Below, one piece after another: positions 7,218-12,945 of a stretch of 12,945 nt of DNA. The stretch comes from Acidobacteriota bacterium (GTDB taxonomy: Bacteria; Acidobacteriota; Terriglobia; Bryobacterales; JACQDG01), in NCBI GenBank assembly GCA_016201185.1, contig JACQDG010000218.1, positions 1-12,945 of the forward strand. The letters run 5' to 3'. The notes beneath the pieces were generated by a model. That model saw nothing but the letters and a program-made list of their open reading frames with translations, had not been told where the DNA came from and ran no database searches. Position numbers and translations under genes: made by a program. Each line of letters begins with the position of its first letter. Within the stretch, counting starts at the first letter, position 1.

Positions 7218-7726
7218 TCCCAACCCTCTCGCAACCGTCGCACATATTCATCCGGATCGACGTCCTGCCAGATTTCGGCGCCCAGGCCGCGAAGAGCCAG
7301 CACCGCGTCCAGCGGCCCTCTTCGCCCGGAACTGCTCTTGGCGTATTCCCTTTCGTACCAGTCCAGCAATTCTTGATACCGCGCCGGAATCTGGTCTCGG
7401 CGCGGGGTGATCTTCCCTTTCCGCAGAGGATGCGCTTGGTCGGTGGGCCGTAGAAGCCCCCGCGTGTTTGGTCCAGTGGCGTAAAGCATTCGGTAACCGG
7501 TAGGGCTCGGCTCCTTGTTCGCCGTGCAATGCAGGTAGGCGTGAACCACCACCCCGGGCCGCATGCCTCCCGCGATGTTCTCGCTGGCCACCCGCTCAAC
7601 GATCTCGTGAATGGTGAAGTCCTCGCGATCAGGGTGTTCCCGATGAAGCAGGGCAGTGGCAATCCAGACCTCGTCGGCCACGCGAACCCTTTGAGTAGTA
7701 GAGTCTTGAACAAGCCGCTTATACAT
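7214..7726 (-). CDS. Putative antitoxin partner of the PIN toxin (DUF7669-like protein)
   Basis: This 170-residue soluble protein is the first gene of the module and overlaps the PIN gene by four bases. It is not a typical VapB, which is usually under about 100 residues with an AbrB, RHH or MetJ domain. Residues about 17-85 (VADEVWIATALLHREHP, FTIHEIVERVASEN, RPGVVVHAYLHCTANK, YRMLYATGP) resemble a small alpha/beta, possibly winged-helix, domain that I associate with DUF7669; this assignment is from memory. A basic linker follows (about 100-115). The C-terminal 50 residues (LLDWYEREYAK, then LALRGLGAEIWQDVDPDEYVRRLREGWD) look like the toxin-binding tail of an antitoxin, with the Trp/Asp/Tyr/Arg pattern often seen beside PIN genes. 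The ATG at 7726 lies inside an inverted repeat and only a few bases from the predicted transcript start. The antitoxin role is inferred from position and tail. Confidence 0.72.
   Translation of the reverse strand: MYKRLVQDSTTQRVRVADEVWIATALLHREHPDREDFTIHEIVERVASENIAGGMRPGVVVHAYLHCTANKEPSPTGYRMLYATGPNTRGLLRPTDQAHPLRKGKITPRRDQIPARYQELLDWYEREYAKSSSGRRGPLDAVLALRGLGAEIWQDVDPDEYVRRLREGWD
7224..7230 (-). promoter_or_regulatory. Ribosome binding site that decides the PIN start
   Basis: GAGAGGG, within the last codons of the upstream gene, lies six bases before the TTG at 7217. The other in-frame TTG (7223) touches it with no spacer, so 7217 is preferred. Confidence 0.6.
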
Positions 7727-7741
7727 TCATAACTATGTATA
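7720..7741. promoter_or_regulatory. Inverted repeat over the toxin-antitoxin start: likely autoregulatory operator
   Basis: TATACAT (7720-7726) and ATGTATA (7735-7741) are perfect 7-bp arms separated by eight bases in a locally AT-rich patch. The left arm covers the start codon of the first gene and the right arm coincides with the predicted -10 element. A second small palindrome, TGTATACA (7736-7743), overlaps the right arm. Binding here would block transcription initiation, as expected for an autoregulated toxin-antitoxin promoter. Confidence 0.5.
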
Positions 7742-7764
7742 CAACATTTTATCTCTGAAGTCAA
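7736..7764 (-). promoter_or_regulatory. Sigma70-type promoter of the toxin-antitoxin module
   Basis: On the minus strand TTGACT (7764-7759) and TATACA (7741-7736) are separated by exactly 17 bases. The -35 matches five of six consensus bases and the -10 matches TATA. The start point would fall near 7729, leaving only a few bases before the ATG at 7726, so the transcript would be nearly leaderless. This is the best promoter match in the window. Confidence 0.55.
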
Positions 7765-7795
7765 TCCCTCGTTTCTTGACGGAGAGACGGCGGGC

Positions 7796-8572
7796 CTACC
7801 TACCCACCCAGCACGCCGGGCGTTTCCCCAGAAACGCGCTCATGCCTTCCTGGGCGTCGGCGGCGAGCGCGTTCATGCTCATGACCTCTTTGGCGTAGGC
7901 GTAAGCTTTGGGCTGGTCGAGGTCGACCTGGGTGTAGTAGGCCTGTTTACCAAGCGAGACCGTAAACGGGCTAGCCTGGGCGATATCGCAGGCTAACTGG
8001 CGCGTGGCCGAGGCCAGTTCCTCCTCCTTTACCACGCGGTTTACCAGGCCCCATTCGCAGGCCGTGCGGGCATCGACCATCTTTCCCGTCAGCAACATCT
8101 CGAGGGTGCGCTTCCGGCCCACGGCCCGGCTCAGCTCGACCATGGGCGTGGTGCAGAACAGACCGATCTTCACCCCCGGCGTGGCGAAAGTCGCCTTCTC
8201 CGAAGCCACGGCCAGATCGCAGGCCGCCACGAGCTGGCAGCCGGCAGCTGTGGCGACCCCGTGAACCTGCGCGATGACGGGCTGCGGGATGGTCTTCACC
8301 CGCGTCATCAGCTCCGTGCACACGTCGAAGATGTGGCGATAGCGCGTAATGTCCTGGCCGATCAGCTCTGCCAAGTCATGGCCGGAGCTGAAGGCCGTTC
8401 CTGAGCCCGCCAGGATGACGGCACGCACTTCCCGGTTGCCGCCGAGCTCCCCCAGGCAGGCGATCAGCTCCTGCATCAGCTCGAGCGACAGCGCGTTGCG
8501 CCGGGAGGGCCGATTCAAGGTGACGGCGGCGACGGGAGGCTCAATAGAAACGAGCAGATCCTTGTACCCCAT
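7796..8572 (-). CDS. Enoyl-CoA hydratase/isomerase family protein, ECHDC3-like
   Basis: This 258-residue crotonase-fold protein probably acts on an acyl-CoA in the cytoplasm. The oxyanion-hole segments are present: AFSSGHDLAEL (about 60-70) and HGVATAAGCQLVAACDLAVAS (about 104-124). The following region reads FATPGVKIGLFCTTPMVELSRAVGRK. The classical hydratase has PE there, with the catalytic Glu (Glu144 in the rat enzyme); here it is Gly. The second Glu (rat Glu164) appears kept in TLEMLLTG. The FATPGVKIGLFCTTP segment and the C-terminal VSLGKQAYYTQVD and AQEGMSAFLGKRPACW segments match what I recall of ECHDC3 proteins, whose reaction is poorly defined. The ATG at 8572 is chosen because family homology begins at MGYKDLLVSIEPPVAAVTLNRP; the open frame continues far upstream only as a shadow of the divergent amidohydrolase. 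No clear Shine-Dalgarno is visible. Confidence 0.88.
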   Translation of the reverse strand: MGYKDLLVSIEPPVAAVTLNRPSRRNALSLELMQELIACLGELGGNREVRAVILAGSGTAFSSGHDLAELIGQDITRYRHIFDVCTELMTRVKTIPQPVIAQVHGVATAAGCQLVAACDLAVASEKATFATPGVKIGLFCTTPMVELSRAVGRKRTLEMLLTGKMVDARTACEWGLVNRVVKEEELASATRQLACDIAQASPFTVSLGKQAYYTQVDLDQPKAYAYAKEVMSMNALAADAQEGMSAFLGKRPACWVGR

Positions 8573-8584
8573 AATGGCTTCAGC

Positions 8585-8634
8585 GTAGCACAAGCAACGG
8601 CCAGCCCTGCGGCCCGGCAACCGGCCTGTGCTAC
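8585..8634. repeat. Inverted repeat filling the divergent gap between crotonase and amidohydrolase genes
   Basis: GTAGCACA (8585-8592) and TGTGCTAC (8627-8634) are perfect 8-bp arms; extending inward gives 11-bp arms with one mismatch, a G-U wobble when read from the minus strand. The enclosed sequence is rich in GGCC and CCGG and can add inner pairs. It occupies most of the 72-base gap, so it is a shared operator, a leader hairpin or an intergenic palindromic repeat. Confidence 0.5.
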
Positions 8635-8644
8635 CCTCATTCCT

Positions 8645-9739
8645 ATGTTTTTCCGCAATGCCATCCGCTTGCTCTTGCTGCTCTTTTGCCCATTGCCGGC
8701 GCTGCTTGCGCAGAGCATGAGCATCGAGGAGTACGAGCCGCGATCCTCGCTTGTGGTTCCGCAGCACCCTGTCCCACGGGCCAAGTACCCGTTCATTGAC
8801 GTGCACAGCCATCATCAGACCCCCGCCTCGCCGGAATACCTCAAGCGGCTGCTCTCGGAGATGGACCGCATCAACATGCGCATCCTGGTCAATCTGAGCG
8901 GCCGCTCCGGAGGGACGCTCCAGCAGGGCGTCGAGGCCTTCCGAGCGGCGGATGGAAAGCGCTTCGCCCTCTTCGCCAACATCGACTTCAGCGGGATCAA
9001 CGAGCCGGACTTCGGACGCCGCGCCGCCGTCCAGCTCGAGCAAGACGTGAAGAATGGGGCCGTGGGGCTGAAAATCTACAAGAACTTCGGCATGGACCTG
9101 AAATATCGCGACGGGCGCCGCGTGCCGGTCGACGATCCGGTGATGGACCCCGTTTGGGAGACCTGCGCCCGGCTGAAAATCCCCGTGCTGATACACACGG
9201 GCGAGCCGTGGCCGTTCTTCCAGCCCATCGACAAGTACAACGAGCGCTGGCTGGAGCTAAAGCAGTTCCCCGGCCGGGCGCGGCCGCCCGACCGCTACCC
9301 CGCCTGGGAAGCCCTGATGGCCGAGCGCGACCGTCTTTTTACCCGCCACCCGAAGACCATCTTCATCGCCGCCCATCTCGGCTGGCAGGGAGGCAACTTG
9401 GCGGCGCTGGGCCAACTTCTCGACCGCCTGCCCAACGTCTACACCGAGGTCGGAGCGGTGCTCGCCGAGCTGGGCCGCCAACCCTTCACCGCCCGCGAGT
9501 GGCTGGCAAAGTACCAGGACCGCGTGCTCTTCGGCAAGGACATCTACGGCGTCGATGAGTATCCGTACTACTTTCGCGTCTTCGAGACGCGCGACGAATA
9601 CTTCGATTACTACCGCAAGCGCCACGCCTTCTGGAAGCTCTACGGCCTGGACCTGCCGGACGAAGTTTTGAAAAAGATTTACTACAAGAACGCCCTGCGG
9701 ATCGTTCCGGGTTTGAACGCGGCCGGTTTCCCGAAGTAG
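8645..9739 (+). CDS. Secreted metal-dependent hydrolase, amidohydrolase-2 family
   Basis: The 364-residue product starts with a Sec signal peptide (MFFRNAIRLLLLLFCPLPALLAQ, cleavage likely after ALLA near residue 22), so it is exported. The rest is a TIM-barrel hydrolase of the amidohydrolase-2 (PF04909) type. The HxH metal motif is DVHSHH (52-57, His54 and His56), VGLKIYK carries a conserved Lys (143), HTGEPW holds His184, AAHLGW holds His244, and FGKDIYG holds the final metal/catalytic Asp299. Relatives include decarboxylases and lactone or amide hydrolases; the substrate cannot be named. The ATG at 8645 is supported by the signal peptide directly behind it, although no Shine-Dalgarno is visible. 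It is divergent from the crotonase gene across 72 bases and convergent with ridA, whose stop lies eight bases away. Confidence 0.88.
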   Translation: MFFRNAIRLLLLLFCPLPALLAQSMSIEEYEPRSSLVVPQHPVPRAKYPFIDVHSHHQTPASPEYLKRLLSEMDRINMRILVNLSGRSGGTLQQGVEAFRAADGKRFALFANIDFSGINEPDFGRRAAVQLEQDVKNGAVGLKIYKNFGMDLKYRDGRRVPVDDPVMDPVWETCARLKIPVLIHTGEPWPFFQPIDKYNERWLELKQFPGRARPPDRYPAWEALMAERDRLFTRHPKTIFIAAHLGWQGGNLAALGQLLDRLPNVYTEVGAVLAELGRQPFTAREWLAKYQDRVLFGKDIYGVDEYPYYFRVFETRDEYFDYYRKRHAFWKLYGLDLPDEVLKKIYYKNALRIVPGLNAAGFPK

Positions 9740-9747
9740 CGGACTCT

Positions 9748-10146
9748 TCAGGCCTTCGACCAGCTCACCGGCTTATACGCCACGCAGTCGATCTCGACCT
9801 TGCTTTCCCGGCCGGGCAGGACGGCCTGCACGGTAGTGCGGGCGGGGCGGACGTCGCTGAAAAATTCGGCGTAAACCTGGTTCATGGCCGTAAAGTCGGC
9901 GATGTCGGCGAGGAAGACGGAGCACTTCACTACGTCGGCAATTTCGGCGCCGGCCGCTTTCAGGATGGCCCGGATGTTCTCGAGCGTGGTCCGGGTCTCG
10001 CCGGCCGCGTCGCCGAGCTTCCACTGGTTCGTTTGCGGATCGATCGGCCCCTGGCCGGAAACAAAAATGAAGTCGCCCGCGCGGACGGCGTGGGAATACG
10101 GGCCTTTCGGACTGGGCGCCTGGGGCGCAATGATTCGCTGGAGCAT
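9748..10146 (-). CDS. ridA: RidA family reactive intermediate/imine deaminase
   Basis: The 132-residue protein has normal RidA (YjgF/YER057c/UK114) length; these homotrimers hydrolyse enamine/imine intermediates such as 2-aminoacrylate, released by PLP dehydratases, to ketoacid and ammonia. The family motifs are intact: SPKGPYSHAVRAGDFIFVSGQ (12-32, with Tyr17), LENIRAILKAAGAEIADVVKCSVFL (55-79), NQVYAEFF (89-96), RPARTTVQA (100-108) with the catalytic Arg103, and KVEIDCVAY with Glu118. The ATG at 10146 follows the Shine-Dalgarno AGAGGAT (10159-10153) at six bases. The frame is open further upstream but homology begins at this Met. It lies 28 bases after a PLP enzyme of the D-serine dehydratase type on the same strand, so the two are very likely cotranscribed and functionally paired. 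Confidence 0.95.
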   Translation of the reverse strand: MLQRIIAPQAPSPKGPYSHAVRAGDFIFVSGQGPIDPQTNQWKLGDAAGETRTTLENIRAILKAAGAEIADVVKCSVFLADIADFTAMNQVYAEFFSDVRPARTTVQAVLPGRESKVEIDCVAYKPVSWSKA

Positions 10147-10152
10147 GTCATG

Positions 10153-10159
10153 ATCCTCT
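10153..10159 (-). promoter_or_regulatory. Ribosome binding site of ridA
   Basis: AGAGGAT lies in the 28-base spacer after the PLP-enzyme gene, six bases before the ridA ATG at 10146. It excludes upstream in-frame starts. Confidence 0.7.
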
Positions 10160-10174
10160 GTTTCGGAATAGGTG

Positions 10175-11269
10175 CTACTGAAGCTTTCCCCGGCCCTCCA
10201 CCCGCCACACCTGCTCGACCTCGTCGCCGCGGACGCCGTAAACCTGCTCATGCAGGTTCATGGCAACGCAGACGTGGTTGGGAACGATTCTGAGCCGCTC
10301 GCCGATCCGCAATTCCCGGCCGCACGGTCGCACGTCCAGGTAGCCGTGCTCCTCGTTCATGTTGTAGAAGACCGCTTCGGGAGCCTCGACCACGTGGCCG
10401 AAGGTGACCTCGCTCGAGCCGGAGAGCCGATCGGAGGAGAAGGTCTTTGAGCCGCCGTCCACCATGACGTAGCCGGGCCGGGCGTTAGAGACGACCGTCG
10501 TCAGGATGCTCACGGCGCAGTCCTCCCAGGCGGCCACTCCGGCGCGGACGCAGTTCTTGTCCATGAACACGTAAGTGCCGGGACGAATCTCGGTGATGCC
10601 CGCAAAAATATGGGACTGGAACAGCAGCGGCGTCGATCCGGCGCTCAGGATTCTTAGCGGCAAGCCCGCGACGCGGAAATCCTCGACAATCTTTTTCACG
10701 TCGGCCTCAAGCTGCTCCATGAGCGGCCGGTTCTCTTCTTTCGGTGAGCGGATGTGGCCGGGGTAAAAGGCCACGCCTTCGAGCTCGAGGTGCGGCAACC
10801 GGGCAATGCCGCGAGCCAGCGCCACCAGTTCCTCGCCCAGCGGCACTCCGCAGCGGCCCATGCCCACGTCGGCTTCCGCCAGCACGCCGACCGTCACCCC
10901 GCCGGCGGTGGCCGCTTCAGAAAGCTGCCGGGCGGCCTCCACGCTGTCGAGCGCCACGGTTACACGGGTCTTTCGCGCCACTTCCATCAGCCGCCGCAAC
11001 TTGCTAGCCCCAATTACCGGGTAGGCCACCAGCAGATCGGGTGTGCCGCTCGAGAGCATCACCTCGGCCTCCCCCACCTTCGCCACCGTCAGCCCCGCTG
11101 CTCCCAGCTCGATCTGCTTCCGACCGATGGCCGGGATCTTGTGCGTCTTGGTGTGCGGGCGAAGCCGCAAGCCGTGCTCCTTGGCATACAGCGCGACCCG
11201 GCACAGGTTCGATTCCATGCGGTCCAGGTCGATCAGCAGCGCCGGCGTTTCCAGTTCCGAGATATGCAT
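10175..11269 (-). CDS. PLP-dependent D-serine dehydratase / D-threonine aldolase-like enzyme
   Basis: The 364-residue protein has an alanine-racemase-type N-terminal barrel and the C-terminal beta domain of D-serine dehydratase-like proteins. The N-terminus reads ETPALLIDLDRMESNL (6-21), and RPHTKTHK (37-44) carries the PLP-binding Lys, probably Lys41. Mid-protein motifs include LAEADVGMGRCGV and AFYPGHI, with phosphate-binding segment LSAGSTP. The C-terminal metal region has EEHGYL and PNHVC (about 330-334). His followed by Cys two residues later is the Zn pair of D-serine dehydratase, whereas D-threonine aldolases usually have His-x-Asp. The likely reaction is therefore dehydration of a D-hydroxy-amino acid to a ketoacid plus ammonia; aldol cleavage is the alternative. 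The ATG at 11269 is chosen because homology begins at MHISELETPALL; an ATG at 11296 would add nine residues. It precedes ridA by 28 bases in an apparent operon. Confidence 0.88.
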   Translation of the reverse strand: MHISELETPALLIDLDRMESNLCRVALYAKEHGLRLRPHTKTHKIPAIGRKQIELGAAGLTVAKVGEAEVMLSSGTPDLLVAYPVIGASKLRRLMEVARKTRVTVALDSVEAARQLSEAATAGGVTVGVLAEADVGMGRCGVPLGEELVALARGIARLPHLELEGVAFYPGHIRSPKEENRPLMEQLEADVKKIVEDFRVAGLPLRILSAGSTPLLFQSHIFAGITEIRPGTYVFMDKNCVRAGVAAWEDCAVSILTTVVSNARPGYVMVDGGSKTFSSDRLSGSSEVTFGHVVEAPEAVFYNMNEEHGYLDVRPCGRELRIGERLRIVPNHVCVAMNLHEQVYGVRGDEVEQVWRVEGRGKLQ

Positions 11270-11307
11270 AGCCGTTTGACCCCGCCAGCTTAGCATAGAA
11301 AATCTTC

Positions 11308-11344
11308 ACCGCCGAGACGCAGAGGGCGCGGAGGCGCGCAGAGG
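11308..11344. repeat. Degenerate GC-rich short tandem repeat in a divergent intergenic gap
   Basis: The stretch is built from imperfect copies of a CGCAGAG/GCGGAGG-like unit (for example GACGCAGAGG, GCGCGGAGG, GCGCAGAGG). Similar short units are commonly scattered through intergenic DNA in several bacterial phyla. It lies between two divergent genes in the 96-base gap 11270-11365. Only one cluster is visible here. Confidence 0.5.
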
Positions 11345-11347
11345 AAT

Positions 11348-11353
11348 TACAAT
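11348..11353 (+). promoter_or_regulatory. Possible -10 element for the TPR/FG-GAP gene
   Basis: TACAAT matches the -10 consensus at five of six positions and ends 12 bases before the ATG at 11366. No -35 match lies 16-18 bases upstream, because that position is the GC-rich repeat. If used, the transcript leader would be only about six bases. Confidence 0.28.
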
Positions 11354-11365
11354 AGAAAGACTCCC

Positions 11366-12945
11366 ATGAAACCGCGCCTGGCCGCTTTCAGCCTGATGCT
11401 CGTTTCGGCGCTGGCCATCGCCCTGCTGTACCCGGCCGACGACAAGCAGGAGCGGCTGGCCCGCCACATCAACCTGGGCAAAGCGTTTTATGAGAACCCA
11501 GCCACCACGAGAGAAGCGGTAGACGAATTTCGCCAGGCCCTGGCGCTCGAACCCAACTCCGCGCGCGAGCACCTGAACTACGGCCTGGCGCTGCTTCGCG
11601 CCGGCCTGACCAAGGAAGGCGTGGCAGAGCTGGGAAAGGCCCGTTCCATCGACCCTTCGCTGCCCCACCCCTATTTCAACCTGGGCGTGGTGTTCAAGAA
11701 GGACGGCGATTTCGCGCGGGCGCTGAGGGAACTCCAGCAGATGACCAAGCTCGCGCCCTCGGAAGCGGTAACCCATTACAACCTCGGAGTGCTCTACAAG
11801 CAGCAAGGCCAGATCGATCAAGCGGTAGCGGAGTTTGAAACCTCCGCCCGGCTCGATCCCACGCTGGCCGCGCCGCACTTCCAGCTTTTTAACGCCTACC
11901 GCACCAGCAAGAGGGCCGACGAAGCGCAGCGGGAGCTGGCGGTCTTCAAGGAGATCAAGAACCGCCAGTCGATCGCGGGGACTTCGGAGGATATGGATTG
12001 GTGCTATTACGCCGAGATCCTCGACAACCTTCCTCAAGTGGCCGGCGCGACTGAGGCCGCGGCGCCCGTGGAGGTCGTCTTCGAAGACCAGCGGCTGGGA
12101 ACGCTGGGCGGCGCGGCCTCTTCGGAAGGAGGGGGCGTCGCCGCGCTCGACGCCGATGGCAACGGCAAACTGGATTTGCTGGCCTGGTCGGCGCAGCGGG
12201 TAATCCTTTTTCGTAATACGGGCGCTGGCTTTTCAGCCGTGCCGGTTGCAGGAGCCACCGGGCCGGTTGCAATCGGCGACTTCAACAATGACGGCCTGCC
12301 GGATTTCTGCGCACTCACCCGTCAGGGCCCGCTGCTATTCGTTAACCGCAAGGGTACTTTTGCGAGCGCCGAAAAGCCGGTCCGTCCCGGCGCCTTCCGC
12401 AAGGCTCTCTGGGTAGACTTCGATCACGATTACGACCTCGACCTGATGCTGCTCGGCTCGAGTTCGGTATTGCTCAGGAATAACGGCGACGGCACGTGGA
12501 CTGACCTGTCATCGCAATTCCCGTTCGTTACGGGGGAGGCAATCGACGCGGCGGTACTGGAGCTCGGGGAAAACAACGGCTTCGACATCGTGATTGCCTA
12601 CCGCGATCGGCCTGCCGTCCTTTACCGGGACAAGAAGATCGGCCGCTATGAAGCCGTTCCGTTGCCGTTCTCGCTCTCGGGCTCGCTCGTGGTGGGAGAC
12701 TTCAACCAGGATGGCTTTCTCGACCTGGCCTCGGTTGATCTCCGCGGGAGCGTCAGCTTTATCGAGAACCGCCGCGGAGCTCTCGCTGAGCCGCGAGCGT
12801 TAGGGAGTGGACATGCCGGCCCGGCGCTGTTTGCTGACTTCCAGAATCGCGGCCGCCTCGACTTGCTTGCCGGCGCGGAGATGCTTTTCAATCGCCGTGA
12901 CTTTTCTTACGAGCCCGGCAAAGTCCGAGGGGTCCCGGTAAAAAC
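11366..12945 (+). CDS. Exported TPR and FG-GAP/VCBS repeat protein (partial, C-terminus outside window)
   Basis: The visible 526 residues start with a signal sequence or membrane anchor (MKPRLAAFSLMLVSALAIALLYPA, 1-24). Four to five tetratricopeptide repeats follow (about 29-198), each with the typical small/large pattern, such as YFNLGVVFKKDGDFARALRE and YNLGVLYKQQGQIDQAVAEF. After a linker come FG-GAP/VCBS-type repeats, each with an Asp-rich calcium-binding loop: LDADGNGKLDLL (261-272), GDFNNDGLPDF (304-314), VDFDHDYDLDLM (350-361), GDFNQDGFLDL (444-454) and ADFQNRGRLDLL (490-501). The FG-GAP part should form a beta-propeller outside the cytoplasm. Proteins joining TPRs to such propellers, sometimes with an ASPIC/UnbV tail, are frequent in Acidobacteria; their roles are mostly unknown and probably involve protein or glycan binding. 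The ATG at 11366 directly precedes the signal peptide. No Shine-Dalgarno is obvious. Confidence 0.87.
   Translation, partial: MKPRLAAFSLMLVSALAIALLYPADDKQERLARHINLGKAFYENPATTREAVDEFRQALALEPNSAREHLNYGLALLRAGLTKEGVAELGKARSIDPSLPHPYFNLGVVFKKDGDFARALRELQQMTKLAPSEAVTHYNLGVLYKQQGQIDQAVAEFETSARLDPTLAAPHFQLFNAYRTSKRADEAQRELAVFKEIKNRQSIAGTSEDMDWCYYAEILDNLPQVAGATEAAAPVEVVFEDQRLGTLGGAASSEGGGVAALDADGNGKLDLLAWSAQRVILFRNTGAGFSAVPVAGATGPVAIGDFNNDGLPDFCALTRQGPLLFVNRKGTFASAEKPVRPGAFRKALWVDFDHDYDLDLMLLGSSSVLLRNNGDGTWTDLSSQFPFVTGEAIDAAVLELGENNGFDIVIAYRDRPAVLYRDKKIGRYEAVPLPFSLSGSLVVGDFNQDGFLDLASVDLRGSVSFIENRRGALAEPRALGSGHAGPALFADFQNRGRLDLLAGAEMLFNRRDFSYEPGKVRGVPVK

Noticed and set aside
8645..8710. Lipoprotein signal in the amidohydrolase
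   Set aside because: The Cys at residue 15 lies inside the hydrophobic core in a LLFC context, not a lipobox; a Sec signal peptidase I site near ALLA fits better.
8573..9196. Extension of the crotonase frame far upstream to give 466 residues
   Set aside because: It runs antisense through the amidohydrolase gene. Crotonase homology begins at 8572, and the extension has no domain.
10147..10251. Upstream extension of ridA by 35 residues
   Set aside because: It overlaps the end of the PLP-enzyme gene. The Shine-Dalgarno at 10159-10153 and the family N-terminus both point to the ATG at 10146.
11308..11344. CRISPR array or large tandem repeat
   Set aside because: The units are under 10 bases, degenerate and without unique spacers.

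Overview
The window is GC-rich, gene-dense bacterial chromosome, most probably from Acidobacteriota and, at lower confidence, the Bryobacterales/Solibacter branch. The pointers are a large TonB-dependent receptor with an N-terminal carboxypeptidase-regulatory-like domain and the typical acidobacterial body motifs, a secreted TPR plus FG-GAP protein, and a PIN toxin paired with an unusual partner. There are no tRNA or rRNA genes, CRISPR arrays, insertion sequences or phage genes. No gap between genes exceeds 300 bases. The taxonomy is inferred from protein style only.

Layout. (1) 1-1582, minus: N-terminal 527 residues of an Oar-like TonB-dependent receptor, running off the left edge, with a long Gly/Pro-rich insert. 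(2) 1742-2599, plus: dTDP-4-dehydrorhamnose reductase (RfbD/RmlD), starting at TTG and divergent from the receptor. (3) 4327-2640, minus: a probable two-gene operon of a conserved-looking helical protein of unknown function and a phosphofructokinase with the residues of the pyrophosphate-dependent type. (4) 4504-6786, plus: full-length MaeB-type malic enzyme with a C-terminal phosphotransacetylase-like domain. (5) 7726-6792, minus: a two-gene toxin-antitoxin-like module. The upstream 170-residue protein looks like a DUF7669-type protein, the downstream one is a PIN-domain (VapC-like) nuclease, the two are translationally coupled, and a promoter and inverted repeat sit over the first start codon. 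(6) 8572-7796, minus: crotonase-family protein resembling ECHDC3 and lacking one classical catalytic Glu. (7) 8645-9739, plus: secreted metal-dependent amidohydrolase. (8) 11269-9748, minus: a likely operon of a D-serine dehydratase/D-threonine aldolase-like PLP enzyme followed by RidA. (9) 11366 to the right edge, plus: exported TPR and FG-GAP/VCBS repeat protein, truncated by the window.

How the genes fit together. The PPi-type phosphofructokinase and MaeB flank a divergent promoter region and both act around the phosphoenolpyruvate/pyruvate/malate node, so the middle of the window is central carbon metabolism. The PLP enzyme and RidA form a coherent pair: dehydration of a hydroxy-amino acid releases reactive enamine/imine intermediates, which RidA hydrolyses. 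The receptor, amidohydrolase and TPR/FG-GAP protein are envelope or exported products. The most unusual locus is the PIN module with its non-standard partner and near-leaderless, probably autoregulated promoter. The second is the unknown 155-residue protein paired with the phosphofructokinase.
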